Of a stretch of DNA of 14,500 nt, positions 8,590-14,500 are shown in pieces (positions within the stretch are counted from its first letter, which is position 1; each line of letters opens with the position of its first letter). Source of the stretch: Phycisphaerae bacterium. GTDB taxonomy: Bacteria > Planctomycetota > Phycisphaerae > SM23-33. The stretch is from NCBI GenBank assembly GCA_022866005.1, contig JALHTV010000116.1:1-14500 (forward strand). Direction: 5' to 3'. The translations under genes and the position numbers were made by a program. Below the pieces are notes generated by a model. That model had not been told where the DNA came from and did no database searches. It saw only the letters and a program-made list of their open reading frames with translations.

Positions 8590-8624
8590 CGAGGCCCTGA
8601 CCGAGACCACCGGTTGGGGCCTCG
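8590..8624 (+). terminator. Possible terminator after the zinc-ribbon gene
   Basis: A perfect 8-bp stem, CGAGGCCC with GGGCCTCG, closes a 19-nt loop 37 nt after the stop codon and is followed by CCTCTTT. The T-tract is weak, so intrinsic termination is plausible but not certain. The loop shares sequence with the inverted repeat at 8607-8669. Confidence 0.42.
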
Positions 8625-8669
8625 CCTCTTTGGGTCGACGGTCCGGCTCCGGTCACGGCCAACCGGTGG
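8607..8669 (+). repeat. 11-bp inverted repeat overlapping the putative terminator
   Basis: CCACCGGTTGG (8607-8617) is perfectly complementary to CCAACCGGTGG (8659-8669). The left arm lies in the loop of the 8590-8624 hairpin and overlaps its right arm by one base. In RNA the two pairings could form a pseudoknot or compete. The right arm can also fold locally as GGCCA/TGGCC. Confidence 0.5.
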
Positions 8670-9057
8670 CCAGGGCGAGCACAAGCAGACTTATCTGCCG
8701 GGGGACACAGGCCCCTTGCCCCTGCCAGAAACGGACCGGTGCCGTAAGACACCAAGCAGCAGCGGGTTGTGGCGTGTCGGAAAACCCCCTTGACAGACCC
8801 CAGCTTGCCTGGAGCGGAACAAGCGGGGTGAGCGGATAAAACCCAATGTTAGCACTCTATATTACCACAAACTCAGTGCGCGTCAAGTGCCCTGGCGCAC
8901 CGGCAGCGGCCGTCTGAGGCCCTGGGCGGGCAGATCGCGCCAGCCTGGGGCGGCAGGTTCGACGAGTATGGGCAACGCGTCGCGTCCGTTTGGGCCTGAG
9001 GCTGCCGGGGCAAAGCGGCTTCTCAAGCCCGCACCGGGGTGATATCCTTAGCCGACC

Positions 9058-10491
9058 ATGTTTGAAGCCCTGACGGAGCGATTCTCCGACGTCTTCCGCC
9101 GCCTGTCCGGCCGGGGACGCCTCACCGAGGCCAACATCACCGAGGCCATGCGCGAGGTCCGCACGGCCTTGCTGGAGGCCGACGTCCACTACCAGGTCGT
9201 CAGCACGTTCTGCGACGACGTGACGGCCAAGGCCTTGGGGCAGGAGGTCATCCGGTCGCTGCACCCCGGCCAGCTCATGGTCAAGATCGTGCACGACGAG
9301 CTGGTGGAGCTGATGGGCCCGGTGGACAGCCGCATCTACTACGTCACCCCGCCGCCGACGATCCTGATGCTGGCGGGCCTCCAGGGCAGCGGCAAGACCA
9401 CCACCGCCGGCAAGCTCGCGAAGCTCGTGGTCGCCCAGGGCAAGCAGCCGACCCTGGTGGCCTGCGATCTCCAGCGCCCCGCGGCCGTGGAGCAGCTCGC
9501 TATCATCGCCGAGCAGTCCGGGGTGCCGTGTTTCCGCATCGCCGGCGAGACCAACCCCGTCCGCGTGGGGCGGGAGGCCATCTCCTGGGCGGGGGCCAAC
9601 GACCGCGACGTGCTCATCGTCGACACGGCCGGGCGCCTGCACATCGACGAGGAGATGATGGCCCAGGCCTGCGACATCGCCGCGGCCATCAAGCCGCACC
9701 AGATCTACCTCGTCTGCGACTCCATGACCGGCCAGGACGCCGTGAACTCCGCCCGCGAGTTCAACCTGCGCCTGGAGCTGGACGGTGTGATCCTGACCAA
9801 GTTCGACTCCGATGCCCGCGGTGGGGCAGCCCTGTCGGTCAAGGCCGTCACGGGCAAGCCCATCAAGTTCATCGGCGTCGGGGAGAAGCTCGACAAGCTC
9901 GAGCCCTTCCACCCCGACCGCATGGCCGGGCGAATCCTCGGCATGGGTGACGTCGTCAGCCTGGTCGAGAAGGCCCAGCAGGAGTTCGACGCCGGCGAGG
10001 CCGCCAAGCTCCAGGAAAAGATGGCCAAGGGGCGATTGACGCTGACCGACTTCCTGGCCCAGATCAAACAGATGCAGAGACTGGGGCCCCTCAAGGAGGT
10101 CCTCAAGCTCATGCCGGGCATGAGCGAGCAGATGGCCGCCATGCAGATGAGCGGTGACGAACTGGACAGCATGGAGGCGATCATCCACTCCATGACGCCC
10201 CAAGAGCGCGAGGACCCCACACTCATCGAGGCCAGCCGCCGGCGCCGCATCGCCCGGGGTAGCGGCACGCAGCCGCAAGACGTGTCCGGCATGGTCAAGA
10301 GCTTCTCGATGGTTTCGGGCATGATGAAGCAGATGGCCGGGATGGGCCTGAAGGACCGGGCAACCTTCGCCAAGCAGGTCGGGCAGATGGGCATGTCGGG
10401 CGTGATGCCGAGATTCAAGGTCAAGCAACGCTCCCACCGCCTGACCAAAAAAGAACGCCAAAAGCTCAAGAAAAAGAAACGCCGCCACTGA
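9058..10491 (+). CDS. ffh: Signal recognition particle GTPase Ffh (SRP54)
   Basis: The protein has 477 residues. The N domain is a helical bundle (1-90). The G domain (about 95-295) has P-loop GLQGSGKTT (107-115), DLQRPAAVEQL (137-147), DTAGRL (189-194) and TKFDSDARGG (247-256). The M domain (about 325-450) is rich in methionine and carries the SRP-RNA-binding stretch SRRRRIARGSG (393-403). The tail is strongly basic (KKKKRRH). Ffh binds 4.5S RNA and signal sequences of nascent chains and docks with FtsY at the membrane. Translation starts at the ATG at 9058; the Shine-Dalgarno sequence is weak. All GTPase motifs are intact. The 4.5S RNA gene is not in this window. Confidence 0.97.
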   Translation: MFEALTERFSDVFRRLSGRGRLTEANITEAMREVRTALLEADVHYQVVSTFCDDVTAKALGQEVIRSLHPGQLMVKIVHDELVELMGPVDSRIYYVTPPPTILMLAGLQGSGKTTTAGKLAKLVVAQGKQPTLVACDLQRPAAVEQLAIIAEQSGVPCFRIAGETNPVRVGREAISWAGANDRDVLIVDTAGRLHIDEEMMAQACDIAAAIKPHQIYLVCDSMTGQDAVNSAREFNLRLELDGVILTKFDSDARGGAALSVKAVTGKPIKFIGVGEKLDKLEPFHPDRMAGRILGMGDVVSLVEKAQQEFDAGEAAKLQEKMAKGRLTLTDFLAQIKQMQRLGPLKEVLKLMPGMSEQMAAMQMSGDELDSMEAIIHSMTPQEREDPTLIEASRRRRIARGSGTQPQDVSGMVKSFSMVSGMMKQMAGMGLKDRATFAKQVGQMGMSGVMPRFKVKQRSHRLTKKERQKLKKKKRRH

Positions 10492-10533
10492 GCCCGGGCC
10501 GGGGGACCCACAAGAACCGAAAGGGACTTCCAG

Positions 10534-12606
10534 ATGACCGACGGCCGTACTCGCTTCCCGCCGATTAATCCGCGATGTCCGCACCTGCTGCACGGGGGCG
10601 ACTACAACCCCGAGCAGTGGCTGGATTCTCCGGGTGTGATCGACGAGGACTTCCGGATGATGAAGCTGGCCGGGGCCAACTGCATGACGGTGGGGGTGTT
10701 CTCGTGGGTGTCGCTGGAGCCGCGGGAAGGGGAGTTCACCTTCTCCTGGCTGGACGACATCATGGACCGTCTGGCCAAGGCCGGGATGTTCGCGGTGCTT
10801 GCGACCCCCAGCGGCGCCCGGCCGGCCTGGATGAGCCAGAAGTACCCCGAGGTCCTGCGCGTGCGCGAAGACCGCCTGCGGAACCTCCACGGCCTGCGGC
10901 ACAATCACTGCTTCACCTCCCCGGTCTATCGCGAGAAGTGCCGCATCATCAACACCAAGCTCGCCGAGCGCTACAAAGACCACCCGGCCCTGCTGCTCTG
11001 GCACGTGTCCAACGAGTGTTCCGGCCAGTGCCACTGCGAGCTGTGTCAGCAGGCCTTCCGCACGTGGCTGCGGCAGCGGTACGGTGACAGCCTGGATGCG
11101 ATGAACAAGGCCTGGTGGACGGCGTTCTGGAGCCGGACGTTCACCTCCTGGGACCAGATCGAGTCGCCCTCCAGCCGCGGGGAACGCGCGCTGCCGGGGC
11201 TGAACCTCGACTGGCGCCGGTTCGTCGTGCACCAGACGGTGGACTTCCTGGGGGCTGAGATTGCCCCGCTCAAGGCCATCACGCCCGGCGTCCCCGTGAC
11301 CACCAACCTGATGGGGGCCCACCCGTGCATGGACTACTGGAAGTTCGCCCCCGCCCTGGACGTGATCTCCAACGACAACTACCCCGCCTGGCACGGCCGG
11401 GGAGACAACCTCCCCGTCGCCGCGCAGGTGGGCTTTGTGCACGATCTGATGCGCAGCCTCAAGGGCGGCCGGCCGTTCATGCTTATGGAGACCACCCCGA
11501 GCATCGTCAACTGGCAGGAGGTCGCCAAGCTCAAGCGCCCGGGGATGCACCGGCTGGCCTCGCTCCAGGCCGTCGCCCACGGAGGCGACACGGTGCTGTA
11601 CTTCCAGTGGCGCAAGGGCCGCGGGGGCAGTGAGCAGTTCCACGGGGCGGTCGTGGACCATGTGGGCCACGAGCATACCCGCGTCTTCCGCGACGTAGTC
11701 GAGGTGGGCGAGACCCTCAGCAAACTGGACGACCTGGTGGGGACGACCACGCCTGTAGAGGCAGCGATCCTGATGGACTGGGAGAATCGCTGGGCCCTGG
11801 ACGACAGCGAGTGCGTCCAGAAAAAGAAGGGCTACTTTGAGACGTGCTTGGAGCACCATCGGGCGTTCTGGTCGATGGGCATCGCTACCGATGTCATCGA
11901 CCAAGACGCCGACTTCACCAAGTACCGGCTGCTCGTGGCGCCGATGCTGTTCATGGTGCGCAAGGGGGTCGGTGAGCGGATCGAGCAGTTCGTCGCCGCG
12001 GGTGGCACGTTCGTCGCCACGTACATGACCGGCCAGGTCGACGACAGCACCTTGTGCTTCCTGGGCGGTTTTCCCGGCCCGCTGCGGAAGGTCCTGGGCA
12101 TTTGGGCGGAGGAGACCGACGGGCTGTATGACTTCGACGCCAACTCCATCGTGCCGCAGCCGAGCAATGCCCTGGGGCTAGACAAGACCTACCAGGCGGG
12201 AGAGATCTGTGACCTGATCCACGCCGAGGCTGCCACGGTCGTGGCCACGTACGGCGGGGACTTCTACGCCGGGCGCCCGGTGGTGACGGTCAACACGCTC
12301 GGCAAGGGCCAGGGGTGGTACATCGCCGCCCGCAGCGAGTATGCCTTCCTGGCCGACTTCTATGCGCGGCTCGCGCAGCAGCTCGGCCTGCACCGCGTGC
12401 TGGAGGCCGACCTGCCGGAGGGGGTCTCCGCGCACCTGCGGACCGACGGGCAGCGGGAGTTTGTCTTCCTGCTTAACTTCGCCGCGGCCGATCGCACCGT
12501 CCGGCTCGGTACCGCCCGCTACCGGGACGTGCTCACGGGTCGGCCGGTGAAGGGTCGGCTCGTCCTGGGCCGCTACGGCAGTGCGGTCCTGGAGCGGAAG
12601 GCCTGA
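10534..12606 (+). CDS. GH42-family beta-galactosidase
   Basis: The protein has 690 residues with no signal peptide, so it is probably cytoplasmic. The N-terminal TIM barrel (about 15-390) opens with HGGDYNPEQW (20-29), the family signature. The acid/base catalyst is Glu161 in HVSNE and the nucleophile is Glu319 in MLMETTPS. Cys126, Cys166, Cys168 and Cys171 (C-H-C-E-L-C) match the structural zinc cluster of GH42 enzymes. A trimerisation domain (about 405-620) and a small C-terminal beta domain (about 625-690) follow. It hydrolyses terminal beta-galactosides, perhaps from plant or algal oligosaccharides; lactose is not necessarily the substrate. AAGGGA lies seven bases before the ATG. It sits 42 nt after ffh with no transporter or sugar regulator nearby. 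Confidence 0.93.
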   Translation: MTDGRTRFPPINPRCPHLLHGGDYNPEQWLDSPGVIDEDFRMMKLAGANCMTVGVFSWVSLEPREGEFTFSWLDDIMDRLAKAGMFAVLATPSGARPAWMSQKYPEVLRVREDRLRNLHGLRHNHCFTSPVYREKCRIINTKLAERYKDHPALLLWHVSNECSGQCHCELCQQAFRTWLRQRYGDSLDAMNKAWWTAFWSRTFTSWDQIESPSSRGERALPGLNLDWRRFVVHQTVDFLGAEIAPLKAITPGVPVTTNLMGAHPCMDYWKFAPALDVISNDNYPAWHGRGDNLPVAAQVGFVHDLMRSLKGGRPFMLMETTPSIVNWQEVAKLKRPGMHRLASLQAVAHGGDTVLYFQWRKGRGGSEQFHGAVVDHVGHEHTRVFRDVVEVGETLSKLDDLVGTTTPVEAAILMDWENRWALDDSECVQKKKGYFETCLEHHRAFWSMGIATDVIDQDADFTKYRLLVAPMLFMVRKGVGERIEQFVAAGGTFVATYMTGQVDDSTLCFLGGFPGPLRKVLGIWAEETDGLYDFDANSIVPQPSNALGLDKTYQAGEICDLIHAEAATVVATYGGDFYAGRPVVTVNTLGKGQGWYIAARSEYAFLADFYARLAQQLGLHRVLEADLPEGVSAHLRTDGQREFVFLLNFAAADRTVRLGTARYRDVLTGRPVKGRLVLGRYGSAVLERKA

Positions 12607-12608
12607 TG

Positions 12609-12629
12609 GGCGTGGTGAAGAACCACGCC
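12609..12629 (+). terminator. Hairpin terminator after the GH42 gene
   Basis: A perfect 8-bp stem, GGCGTGGT with ACCACGCC, closes a GAAGA loop beginning 3 nt after the stop codon. The following TCTCTAG is a poor U-tract. Its position directly between the GH42 gene and the next promoter supports a terminator role. Confidence 0.6.
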
Positions 12630-12651
12630 TCTCTAGCCGAGAACAGAGATA

Positions 12652-12680
12652 TTGACTGTCTCCCGGGATGGGGATACTAT
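12652..12680 (+). promoter_or_regulatory. Sigma-70-type promoter of the tRNA/GIY-YIG region
   Basis: TTGACT (12652-12657) and TACTAT (12675-12680) are separated by 17 bp, the optimal spacing. Transcription would start near 12687 and run through the tRNA-like remnant, the GIY-YIG gene and both tRNAs, possibly into 23S. It is the best promoter I see in the window. Confidence 0.65.
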
Positions 12681-12718
12681 GCTCATTCCCCAGGGATCGG
12701 CCCGATAGAGGCCGGTGT

Positions 12719-12735
12719 GGGTTGTTTGACAACCC
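12719..12735 (+). promoter_or_regulatory. Leader hairpin overlapping a boxA-like sequence
   Basis: GGGTTGT and ACAACCC form a perfect 7-bp hairpin with a TTG loop, about 32 nt into the predicted transcript. Its middle (TTGTTTGACAA) resembles the boxA-like CTCTTTGACAA at 13744-13754 near 23S. It may be an rRNA-type antitermination leader, as would normally precede 16S. Confidence 0.35.
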
Positions 12736-12786
12736 AAAGAGCCAAACCAACCAGGCCGACGCGCCTGAGGGCCGAAGGTTCGTGCG

Positions 12787-12814
12787 CGGGCTCGTAGCTC
12801 AGGTGGCTAGAGCG
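12787..12814 (+). repeat. 28-bp direct repeat, copy 1 (5' part of tRNA-Ile)
   Basis: This is an exact 28-bp match to 13153-13180, covering one base before tRNA-Ile and its acceptor strand and D arm through base 27. The two copies lie 366 bp apart and flank the GIY-YIG gene. The bases before and after the match differ between the copies. Confidence 0.9.
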
Positions 12815-12855
12815 CCCGTATGGGAGGTCGTGGGTTCGACGGTTGCCGTGCGCCC
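12788..12855 (+). pseudogene. tRNA-Ile-like remnant without an anticodon loop
   Basis: The first 27 bases equal the start of the intact tRNA-Ile gene at 13154. The anticodon arm (17 nt in the intact gene) is reduced to CCCGTATGGG, a 3-bp stem with a 4-nt loop, so the anticodon is gone. A T-arm-like part, AGGTCGTGGGTTCGA (12825-12839), matches the intact gene at 14 of 15 bases. After it the 3' T stem and acceptor strand are replaced by ACGG-TTG-CCGT and GCGCCCG. It cannot decode. It is a damaged tRNA duplicate or a tRNA-shaped RNA in the leader of the GIY-YIG gene. The 3' boundary is approximate. Confidence 0.7.
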
Positions 12856-12881
12856 GAGAGTCCTGTAGGACCCGAGGGATC

Positions 12882-13163
12882 ATGGGCTTTTACGTGTATG
12901 TTCTTCGGAGCCTGCGGGACGGCCAGACGTACACCGGTGTGGCTGGCGACTTGAGACGGCGCATGGCCGAACATGCACGTGGCCACGTACGGTCCACTCG
13001 GAACCGTCGCCCATTGATTCTCGTGTACGTGGAGCAGTGTGACACCAAGCGGCAGGCATTGGCCCGAGAGCGGTTCTTCAAGACCCCGGCAGGTGGCGTA
13101 CTGAAGCAGCGGCTGATTGCGAAGCATTCGGTTTGCCTGCCACTGGTCGACACGGGCTCGTAG
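12882..13163 (+). CDS. Small single-domain GIY-YIG endonuclease
   Basis: The protein has 93 residues. It starts MGFYVYVLRSLRDGQTYTGV, giving the GIY-YIG strands as YVY (4-6) and YTG (17-19). DLRRRMAEH (23-31) carries the candidate catalytic Arg, STRNRRP (38-44) is typical of the small UvrC-like/YhbQ-type group, and ARERFFK (61-67) holds the catalytic Glu63. No DNA-binding domain is attached. The ATG at 12882 is chosen because the domain starts there, although the frame is open to a GTG at 12843. AGGG lies only about 4 bases before the ATG, so the ribosome site is poor. The stop codon TAG is bases 8-10 of tRNA-Ile, so the last codons (Thr-Gly-Ser) lie partly inside the tRNA gene. The tail after about residue 80 looks non-conserved, as if acquired by reading into the tRNA. 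A homing or repair role is inferred, not shown. Confidence 0.85.
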   Translation: MGFYVYVLRSLRDGQTYTGVAGDLRRRMAEHARGHVRSTRNRRPLILVYVEQCDTKRQALARERFFKTPAGGVLKQRLIAKHSVCLPLVDTGS

Positions 13164-13227
13164 CTCAGGTGGCTAGAGCGTGCCCCTGATAAGGGCAAGG
13201 TCGTTGGTTCGAATCCAACCGGGCCCA
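13154..13227 (+). tRNA. trnI: tRNA-Ile (GAU)
   Basis: The full cloverleaf folds: acceptor GGGCTCG with CGGGCCC (one U-G pair), D stem GCTC/GAGC, anticodon stem TGCCC/GGGCA with loop CTGATAA (anticodon GAT), T stem GTTGG/CCAAC with loop TTCGAAT, and discriminator A at 13227. CCA is not encoded; the next bases, TCCTCC, begin the 63-nt element. The 5' end overlaps the stop codon of the GIY-YIG gene. A minus-strand frame across it (containing GFEPTT...LSYEP) is an antisense-tRNA artefact. Confidence 0.97.
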
Positions 13228-13290
13228 TCCTCCGTCGCTTCCGTACGGGAGCTATGGCGGATGCCCTCCGGAGCTTCAGCGAAGGAGGGC
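13228..13290 (+). repeat. 63-nt double-hairpin element, copy 1 (after tRNA-Ile)
   Basis: It begins at the first base after the tRNA discriminator. Hairpin 1 pairs ATCCTCC (13227-13233, including the discriminator A) with GGCGGAT (13256-13262), with one mismatch. Inside it lies the near-palindrome GCTTCCGTACGGGAGC. Hairpin 2 pairs GCCCTCC (13263-13269) with GGAGGGC (13284-13290) around GGAGCTTCAGCGAA. It aligns without gaps to the copy at 13446-13508, with 54 of 63 bases equal. Confidence 0.85.
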
Positions 13291-13372
13291 AGTCTCCCTG
13301 TCGGGGCCTAGCGCCCACCACGTACCGCGCGCCTCCGGGTGGGTGCTGAATCGGCAACCGGCGATTCCTTGC

Positions 13373-13445
13373 GGGGACGTAGCTCAACTGGGAGAGCACT
13401 AGCTTTGCAAGCTAGGGGTTGCCGGTTCGAATCCGGTCGTCTCCA
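13373..13445 (+). tRNA. trnA: tRNA-Ala (UGC)
   Basis: The cloverleaf is complete: acceptor GGGGACG with CGTCTCC including the G3-U70 wobble that marks tRNA-Ala, D stem GCTC/GAGC, anticodon stem CTAGC/GCTAG with loop TTTGCAA (anticodon TGC), T stem GCCGG/CCGGT with loop TTCGAAT, and discriminator A at 13445. CCA is not encoded. The Ile-Ala order is that of the usual 16S-23S spacer. Confidence 0.97.
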
Positions 13446-13508
13446 TCCTGCGACGCTCCCGTACGGGAGCTATGCAGGATGCCCTGCGAAGCTACAGCGA
13501 AGCAGGGC
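13446..13508 (+). repeat. 63-nt double-hairpin element, copy 2 (after tRNA-Ala)
   Basis: It starts directly after the tRNA-Ala discriminator. Hairpin 1 pairs ATCCTGC (13445-13451) with GCAGGAT (13474-13480) perfectly and encloses the perfect 16-bp palindrome GCTCCCGTACGGGAGC (13455-13470). Hairpin 2 pairs GCCCTGC (13481-13487) with GCAGGGC (13502-13508) around GAAGCTACAGCGAA. Relative to copy 1, a C-G pair has become G-C in both hairpins, and an unpaired position in hairpin 1 is now paired. Confidence 0.87.
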
Positions 13509-13599
13509 AGGCGGTAACTGCTGTGAGGCAGGGGGGTAAGCGCGTGCCGGCGCGCCGGGCGGGCCGGTTGAGATTTTGCGGGAGTTTTTGTGGCCCAGG

Positions 13600-13608
13600 T
13601 GCTAGAAT
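13600..13608 (+). promoter_or_regulatory. Putative extended -10 promoter for 23S rRNA
   Basis: TG-C-TAGAAT is an extended -10 motif after a T-rich stretch, with TTTTTG at 13585-13590. No well-spaced -35 is present. It would give 23S its own start, about 240 nt upstream of the mature end, which would make sense where 16S is elsewhere. Confidence 0.4.
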
Positions 13609-13741
13609 TATGTTGCGACGCCACGCGGGAGATGGTAGAAAAGCCCCTTCTGCACCGTGGAGACGATCGGGCCACGATGAAGAAACCTTTTTGATGGTGA
13701 GGCGTCTCCAGCCGCTAGGGCTGGGCACGTCACCGGTCCAA

Positions 13742-13755
13742 GGCTCTTTGACAAT
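13742..13755 (+). promoter_or_regulatory. boxA-like rRNA antitermination site
   Basis: GGCTCTTTGACAAT differs by one base in its core from the classical rRNA boxA (GCTCTTTAACAAT), the RNA site bound by NusB-NusE. It lies about 100 nt before 23S. The embedded TTGACA followed at 18 bp by TATAGC could also be read as a promoter, but the boxA reading explains more of the sequence. Confidence 0.55.
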
Positions 13756-13852
13756 TACATAGGGACGGGAATATAGCTGTAAGGTTCACCGAGAAAGCGC
13801 CAAGGCGGCTTGACGCACCGCCGCGGGTCCATTGCGGGCCAACGACGGATGT

Positions 13853-14500
<648 letters not shown>

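Larger units (their letters stand above)
8553..9057. other. 505-nt intergenic region with several hairpins
   Basis: No coding frame here has protein-like character. The region holds a likely terminator (8590-8624), an overlapping long-range inverted repeat (8607-8669), a small hairpin with stem GCAGA and loop CTTA (8685-8698), and a GGGG/CCCC hairpin just after 8700. A TTGACA at 8790-8795 lacks a good -10 at the right spacing. A TATATT at 8858-8863 lacks a -35. I found neither the conserved GGAAGG...AGCAGCC core of 4.5S/SRP RNA nor a known riboswitch. The ffh promoter is presumably within the right half but cannot be pinned down. Confidence 0.5.
13509..13852 (+). other. Spacer and leader before 23S rRNA
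   Basis: This 344-nt stretch has no credible gene. It contains a GC palindrome CCGGCGCGCCGG (13547-13558), an extended -10 promoter (13600-13608), an 8-bp stem TGGAGACG/CGTCTCCA (13658-13665 with 13703-13710), an overlapping hairpin CCAGCC/GGCTGG (13708-13724), and a boxA-like site (13742-13755). The hairpins are plausible precursor-processing structures. The distal partner of the 23S processing stem lies beyond the window. Confidence 0.5.

Noticed and set aside
8790..8863. Sigma-70 promoter for ffh from TTGACA (8790) or TATATT (8858)
   Set aside because: Neither hexamer has a partner at 16-18 bp; the two are too far apart to form one promoter.
8849..8880. Possible CIRCE heat-shock operator upstream of ffh
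   Set aside because: TTAGCACTC matches one half of CIRCE, but the other half (GAGTGCTAA after 9 bases) is missing.
8553..9057. 4.5S SRP RNA gene next to ffh
   Set aside because: The conserved GGAAGG/AGCAGCC apical motif is not found in the gap on the plus strand.
8857..11904. A 1015-codon open frame on the minus strand
   Set aside because: It runs antisense to ffh and the GH42 gene, both with complete family motifs. Its composition (His-, Gly- and Arg-rich, no domain pattern) is typical of antisense frames in GC-rich DNA.
12788..13227. Group I intron interrupting tRNA-Ile, with a GIY-YIG homing endonuclease
   Set aside because: The downstream tRNA is complete rather than a 3' exon, and the upstream copy has its own T-arm part. 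No intron core was recognised between them.
12890..13399. Minus-strand frame containing GFEPTT...LSYEP
   Set aside because: This is the well-known artefact of translating the antisense strand of a tRNA gene, here tRNA-Ile.
12787..13508. CRISPR array
   Set aside because: There are only two copies of each repeat, they are tied to tRNA genes, and no spacer-like regular units or cas genes are present.

Overview
The window looks like a chromosomal segment from a GC-rich planctomycete, or a close relative. The basis is the high GC content, the gene families present, intergenic palindromes with a TCT triloop of a kind I associate with planctomycete genomes, and a 23S rRNA gene that is not preceded by a 16S gene. 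No database was searched, so the placement is an inference.

Layout. Positions 1-173 (minus strand) hold the start of a lipoprotein gene running off the left edge. A 122-bp palindromic repeat element lies at 305-426. From 567 to 12606 all genes are on the plus strand: a YfhO-like GT-C-fold membrane protein; an envelope HtrA/Deg protease with two PDZ domains; an Hsp20 chaperone; LonA protease; a membrane-anchored double zinc-ribbon protein; Ffh, the SRP GTPase; and a GH42 beta-galactosidase. The htrA-hsp20-lon stretch forms a protein-quality-control block, and hsp20 and lon are only 3 nt apart.

From 12607 to the right edge is an unusual rRNA/tRNA region. A hairpin terminator closes the GH42 gene. 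A good sigma-70-type promoter follows, then a tRNA-Ile-like remnant lacking its anticodon loop. Next is a small GIY-YIG endonuclease gene whose stop codon lies inside the intact tRNA-Ile(GAU) gene. A 63-nt double-hairpin element follows, then tRNA-Ala(UGC), a second copy of the same 63-nt element, an extended -10 promoter, a boxA-like antitermination site, and the first about 650 nt of 23S rRNA. A 16S gene would normally sit before the tRNA-Ile/tRNA-Ala pair but is absent. The 23S 5' region carries two in-register 86-nt copies of a segment that is single in E. coli.

The most interesting signals are in the right-hand 2 kb. The GIY-YIG gene lies between a damaged and an intact copy of the tRNA-Ile sequence. 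Paired palindromic elements start directly after each tRNA's discriminator base and differ by compensatory stem changes. Together these suggest a tRNA-targeting mobile system, or its fixed descendant, inside an rRNA operon.
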